Part shown: positions 60,283 to 64,000 of the stretch, one piece after another
How positions within the stretch are numbered: the first letter of the stretch is position 1
Layout of the letters: every line of letters starts with the position of its first letter
Assembly: GCA_963377175.1 (NCBI GenBank)
Contig: CAUJNA010000862.1
Location: forward strand, 7,501-71,500
Direction: 5' to 3'
Length of the DNA: 64,000 bases
Source of the DNA: Effrenium voratum
Lineage: Eukaryota; Sar; Dinophyceae; Suessiales; Symbiodiniaceae
Translations under genes and position numbers: made by a program
The notes under the pieces: model-generated
The model's database searches: none
The model's input: the letters and a program-made list of their open reading frames with translations, nothing else
What the model was told of the DNA's origin: nothing

Positions 60283-61000
60283 TGCGCACAATGTTCCACG
60301 GGTTCACTGCCAGGGTCAGGGTGTAGCCGTCCACGCTCGCTGCGCCCGCGGTGTGGGCCAGGACCACGCTGCAGGGGCGAACCGTCCAGTTTGACAGGGC
60401 CCAGGATCTGCTCTCCTATGGCGGCCACCACCTCGTCGGCCCCTCCGTCGTCCGGAAAGCGCACGGCTATTTGCAGGGCCAAGGCTGCCTCCGTGACTCC
60501 GAGCTTGCCGGCAAGGAGACCGTCCACTTGTGCGATGGTGTAGTAGCTGAGCAGGGCGGCGGCGATGCTTGAGGCCGTTGCCGTGCCCTGGTCGGCGGCC
60601 AAGCGGTACGCCACCAGCGCGGAGGTGATTTGGTTGGTTGTGAAAACATCCTGGTCCGGGCCCGTCCGGTAGGCCAGCAGCGCGCCTGCGATGGCAACAG
60701 GGCGTCCACTTGCGCCAAGGTGTAGTAGGTCGTCTCCGCGTCCTGCGCCGTGCCCGTCCGGTAGTCGACCAACAGCGCGTCCACTTGTAAGGAGGTGTAG
60801 TAGGCCAGCATGGAGTAGCAGTCGGCCGTGATGCTCAGCGCGTCGTCGCCGTTGGCCAGCGCAGCAGAGAGAGGAGCCTCCAGATGCAGGTTGCGAACGA
60901 CGTTGCTTCCGCGAACGAGCTCCCAAGTTGCGAAGCCCGCCCAGGCCGGCGCGTTAACAACTCCGCCGCTGCCGGAAAGCTGCAGGGCGGCGAGCTCCGC
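60283..61000 (-). pseudogene. Tail-fibre-like protein, N-terminal/shaft part
   Basis: Minus-strand reading contains WAGFATWELVRGSNVVRNLH (about 60930-60880), YYTSLQVDALL, YYTLAQVDALL and YYTIAQVDGLL (three shaft-like repeats), then FPDDGGADEVVAAIGEQILG and VNPWNIVRTYNLTP near 60290. The module FxDDGGAD...GE..L and WNIVRTY-LTP recurs on the plus strand at 61270-61330 and 61406-61450, so two diverged tail-fibre genes appear to be head to head. Frames change at least twice. Confidence 0.45.
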
Positions 61001-61014
61001 GAGGATTGCCCTCT

Positions 61015-62042
61015 TCGCCTGCGGGTACCGGCTCGGCACGGCCTCCAACTTCGTGGTGTACATGTCCGAGGCCGACAACGTCTACGACCCCTTGTACGGC
61101 AGCTTCGCGGGAGACAAGGGCGCCTGGAGCACGGCCAAGATGTACTTCACCGTGCCTCCGACGGGAACTGCGAAGCTGCACTTCGGGGCGCACTTCCAGG
61201 CGCCGGGCCTGCCCAACCAGACGGCAGGAACGGTGGACGTCTACGGACTCGAGGCAGGCAACACGGAGGTTGAGGAGTTCCTTGACGGAGGGGCCGACGA
61301 CGTCACGCTGGCCACCCTGGGCGAGGTGCTGCTGGAGCCCACGCTGGAAATTTTTGCTGCGCTCCAATAGCCAGAGCTCCGTGGCCTCGGCCAGCTTCGC
61401 CATGCGCCTTCGCCTGGAACATCGTCCGCACCTACTCCCTGACACCGGGGCTGCTGTGCAACGACGTGAACTGCACGGACGTGTTCGCAACGCGTGGACG
61501 CCTCGGGCGCCATTTCCTGCGCAGCGCTCACGGCCACCGGCACCGTGTCCGGAGCCACGCTGTCGTCCACAGGCGCCGTGTCGGGCAGCTCGCTGAGCAT
61601 CACCGGGGCAGCCAGCGTGGGCCTGCTGAGCTCGGCCACCGGAATCACGGGCAGCACTCTCACCATCAACAACACGGCCAACGCCGGGAACTTCACCACG
61701 GTGGGCGACGTGTCCACGGGCACGCTGACGGCCTCAGGCGCAGCAACCGCGGCGAGCTTTGCAGCCACCTTCACGGCCACGAGCGGCGGAGTGTCGACGG
61801 GCAGCGTGGTGTGCGGCGACGTGACGAGCTCGGGCACGGTCTCCGCGCCGCAGCTCTTCGCGTCCAACACGCTCACCGTGACCAACACCTCAGACTTCTC
61901 GGACGATCTCTTCTTGACGAAGAACTGGGCGGGCTGGAGCAAGCTGCAGATTTCCAACAACAGCACGGCGTCCGACAGCGGCCCGGAGCTGCGGCTGCTG
62001 GGCAACCAGACTGGAGCGGGATGGTGGGACGCACCAGTGTGA
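61015..62042 (+). pseudogene. Tail-fibre-like protein, beta-repeat part upstream of S74 domain
   Basis: Plus-strand pieces in order: NFVVYMSEADNVYDPLYGSF (from about 61040) to a stop at 61370; FAWNIVRTYSLTPGLLCNDV (from 61406); and 61494-62042, a Thr/Ser/Ala/Gly-rich stretch of short repeats (ATGTVSGATLSSTGAVSGSS; GTLTASGAATAAS), as in beta-helical fibre stems. Frames change near 61370, 61490 and 62030, so the gene is broken into at least four parts. It continues into the S74-like domain at 62047-62502. Confidence 0.5.
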
Positions 62043-62046
62043 GATC

Positions 62047-62502
62047 ATGATCAACGACGAGGCGCTGGCGCAGACGAAGAGCCTCTCGACGCAGCTGTCT
62101 TTGACCACGAACCAGAGGAACCCCGGCTGCCTCGCGGTCGCAGGCAACACGGGCAACGTGGTCTGCAACACAAGCTTCACGAATTTGTTGGACAGCAGGG
62201 TGAAGACGGAGATGGCCGAGGCCAACGTGGCAGAGCTGCTGCAGCTCTTTGACTCCGTGGAGGCCAAGCAGTACAAACGCCCGGACATGAACGAGGAACT
62301 GAGGCTGGGCTTCGCCTCAAACGACTTCGCAGGAACGAAGTGGAAGAACCTGACGGGCACTGTTTGGTGGAGCGACGGCACGGAGATGGTCACCCTTGAC
62401 TACTCTCACCTCACCAGCGTGCTGTGGGGGGTGCGCAAGGGCTTCCAGGCCCGGCTGGAGGTGGAAGCCTGGCAGGCCCAGCGCGGGCCGAAGAACGAGT
62501 GA
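62047..62502 (+). CDS. Peptidase S74 / intramolecular-chaperone-like C-terminal domain
   Basis: An open frame of 151 codons contains LLDSRVKTEMAEANVAELLQ, LFDSVEAKQYKRPD, LRLGFASNDFAG and DGTEMVTLDYSHLTSVLWGV. This layout matches the S74 domain at the C-terminus of phage tail spikes, algal-virus fibres and MYRF, which trimerises the fibre and then cuts itself off. The residue before the conserved Asp is Leu, where self-cleaving members have Ser (Ser-Asp), so cleavage may be lost. The frame is shifted by one relative to the fibre stem upstream, so it is only the C-terminal part of a broken gene. A hairpin begins 11 bases after the stop. Confidence 0.6.
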   Translation: MINDEALAQTKSLSTQLSLTTNQRNPGCLAVAGNTGNVVCNTSFTNLLDSRVKTEMAEANVAELLQLFDSVEAKQYKRPDMNEELRLGFASNDFAGTKWKNLTGTVWWSDGTEMVTLDYSHLTSVLWGVRKGFQARLEVEAWQAQRGPKNE

Positions 62503-62512
62503 AAAAAAACGG

Positions 62513-62560
62513 TGAGCAAGGCTCCTTGTTCTGGAGGAACCTTGCTAGGAACCTTGCTCA
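62513..62560 (+). terminator. Hairpin after the S74 gene
   Basis: TGAGCAAGG (62513-62521) and CCTTGCTCA (62552-62560) form a perfect 9-bp stem, with CTCC/GGAG able to pair inside the loop. Several large DNA viruses end transcripts at such hairpins; that role here is an inference. A related, less regular copy follows at 62596-62645. Confidence 0.45.
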
Positions 62561-62649
62561 GCTCCTTTTTGGGGCAACGAGTAGAAAAAAACTGTGAGCA
62601 GGCCTCCCTGCATCCAGGGAACCTTGAGCAAGCCCGTTTTTGGGGCAAC

Positions 62650-63510
62650 AAAGTTGCTTTGAAAATGGAGGCGCTGAGGGACCTGGCCGACCGCGGAAGC
62701 TGCACCGACTTGCGAGGCAGCGCGACCGGCCTTTGAGGCGCTGAAGCCGGCAGGTGCAGGCGCCACGGCCCCGCGCGCTGGGCAAGTCGGCCGCCAAGGG
62801 GCCGAACGACCTCATTGACTTCAGCCAGAACACACGCGGGGGAAGACGAGGTACGGCCTGGTGGTGATGGACGTCTTCACCCGGGAGGCTGCCGTGGAAC
62901 CTCTGCAGAACAAGAACGCCGAGACGGCCGGCCGGGCCACCAAGTGCGCCGCGCAGGGACGACCAGAACTTTGTGGTCACGACAGACCTGGGCAACGAGT
63001 TCGCCACGCTGGACCGGGAGCTGCCCGAAGCCGTACCGGACGAAGCGGCCCCGGGGCATCCAGACGCTTGGCGCGCAAGGGTGGAGCGACCACTTGGAGC
63101 GGGCCGGGGCCTACAACGCCCGGCCGCACGAGACGGTGTACGGCGCGCCCGCCCGAGGACGTGGAGAAGCAGCCGGCCACCGAGTTCCGGCTGCTGCAGG
63201 ACAACGCCGACAAGTTCCAGCACAACAAGGTCGGACCGGCGCATCAAGGCGGCGGAGGACGCGGGCGCCTTCCGAGCGCCGACGAACGCGGCGAGGAGCT
63301 TCAACCCTCAGCACGGCGACGTGCAGCAGCTGCGGGCCGTGGACTCCATGACCGTCCGGAGCACGGAGGGCCGGGAGACCCTGCTCAACCCCCCGCTGCC
63401 AGCGCCGCAGGGCAGCGGCAATGCGGCGGGCCGGCTGACGAGACGGCCCGGCAGCTGCGAGGCAGCTGGACGACTTCCTGGCGCCTCCGAGGCCCAGGGC
63501 CCTCGACTAG
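62650..63510 (+). pseudogene. Retroviral/Polinton-type integrase remnant
   Basis: Plus-strand pieces give DLIDFSQNTRGGK-like lead-in sequence (about 62810), YGLVVMDVFTREAAVEPLQN (from 62856, first catalytic Asp), VVTTDLGNEFATLDRELPEA (from 62973, second Asp), WSDHLERA and AYNARPHETVYGAP (about 63080-63150), ATEFRLLQDNADKFQHNKV (about 63178) and FNPQHGDVQQLRAVDSM (about 63300). They fit an rve-type DDE integrase and its C-terminal tail. The phase changes at least five times, and I could not place the third acidic residue. Such integrases are carried by LTR elements, Polintons and related viruses. The adjoining fibre genes make a Polinton-like or viral origin more likely than a retrotransposon, but no reverse transcriptase, capsid or DNA polymerase is in the window. 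Confidence 0.55.
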
Positions 63511-63614
63511 CTTTTTTGTGAAGCTCCCTGCATTCAGGCACGCTAGAAGAAGCCCCTTTTTGGTGCAAAAACAATTTGATCCGGGCCGTTTTTGCGGAAA
63601 AAATCAGTTTTGAG

Positions 63615-63654
63615 GCTGAGCAGGCTCCGTCGGAATTGACTGATCCTGCTCAGC
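63615..63654 (+). terminator. Hairpin after the integrase remnant
   Basis: GCTGAGCAGG (63615-63624) and CCTGCTCAGC (63645-63654) form a perfect 10-bp stem around a 20-base loop. It resembles the hairpin at 62513-62560 and is followed by another GAGCAGGCTCCGTTGG partial copy at 63694. Confidence 0.45.
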
Positions 63655-63734
63655 TTCTTTTCGGGTCAAGCTTTTTGGCGCAAAAAACTGTTCGAGCAGG
63701 CTCCGTTGGAAGTGTCGCGTTTTTTTAGTTCGTT

Positions 63735-64000
63735 TTCCCCTTCACGCCCCCCCCAAAGCTGAGACAACAGCCCCTTCCCCTTTGCACACCCCAAAGCTGA
63801 CTCACGCACCCGCCCCCCCAAAAGAAGAAGACGACAACAGCCCCGTCCCCTTCGCACCCCCGGAAGCTGACTCACCCCCGCCCCCCCCAAAAAAAAACAG
63901 ACGACAGCAACAGTTTCACACCCAACCCCAAAGCTGACTCGCCTCCATTCCCCCTTCGCACCCCCGGAAGCTGACTCGCCCCCCTTCCCCCTTCACACCC
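63735..64000. repeat. C-rich degenerate minisatellite at the window end
   Basis: Repeats of CCCC(A/G)AAGCTGA(C/G)(T/A)C, CCCCTTC and GCACCCC(C) in variable order, continuing past the window end. No gene is recognised. Confidence 0.8.

Noticed and set aside
59376..60926. Single 516-codon minus-strand gene
   Set aside because: Only parts of that frame carry the fibre-repeat signal; other parts are in other frames or on the plus strand, so it is not one intact protein.

Overview
The window looks like nuclear DNA of a dinoflagellate, most likely a photosynthetic one. The main evidence is four tandem minus-strand copies of a plastid/cyanobacterial-type HSP70 (DnaK) gene. Its nine core introns can be placed by protein continuity. 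Seven begin with GC, one with GA and only one with GT. Every exon junction reads AG|G. Tandem one-direction gene copies, non-canonical donors and a large load of repeats and decayed mobile elements all fit that group. No genus can be assigned. No rRNA gene, CRISPR array or bacterial-style operon was seen.

Layout: 1-7 kb is gene-poor, with a 107-bp hAT-like MITE (1568-1674) and tetranucleotide repeats. 7591-15412 is a complete Ty1/copia-type LTR retrotransposon with identical 133-bp LTRs, a 5-bp target duplication, one 1952-codon gag-pol frame and an extra unidentified 356-codon frame. It split a GGTT-type microsatellite that resumes at 15413-16470. 16.5-17.3 kb holds a decayed LINE-type endonuclease; 17.4-17.6 kb a 20-bp repeat. 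18.5-22.4 kb is mostly non-coding with foldback elements. 22390-26110 is a satellite of about 19 units of about 203 bp, with a diverged single copy at 18.5 kb. 28.5-30.3 kb is a frameshifted gene of unknown function. 30.6-32.3 kb is a run of 14-, 73- and 13-bp tandem repeats, the last as a large inverted array. 32.3-33.5 kb is a broken IS1595/Merlin-like transposase. 33.6-34.7 kb is a palindromic repeat cluster ending in a 62-A run.

36.9-56.4 kb is the HSP70 array: copies A (36891-40706), B (41359-44931), C (45726-49276) and D (50601-56369). A and B are nearly identical including most introns; C and D have diverged introns but almost unchanged exons. The inferred protein has the full ATPase and substrate-binding domains plus an alanine-rich N-terminal extension that could be a plastid-targeting leader.

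58-63.7 kb is different: GC-rich, with pieces of a phage-tail-fibre-like protein in alternating orientation, a C-terminal peptidase-S74/intramolecular-chaperone-like domain (62047-62502), a heavily frameshifted retroviral/Polinton-type integrase (about 62650-63510), and perfect hairpins just after both genes. I interpret it as a decayed integrated virus or virus-like mobile element. It is the best candidate for something undescribed.
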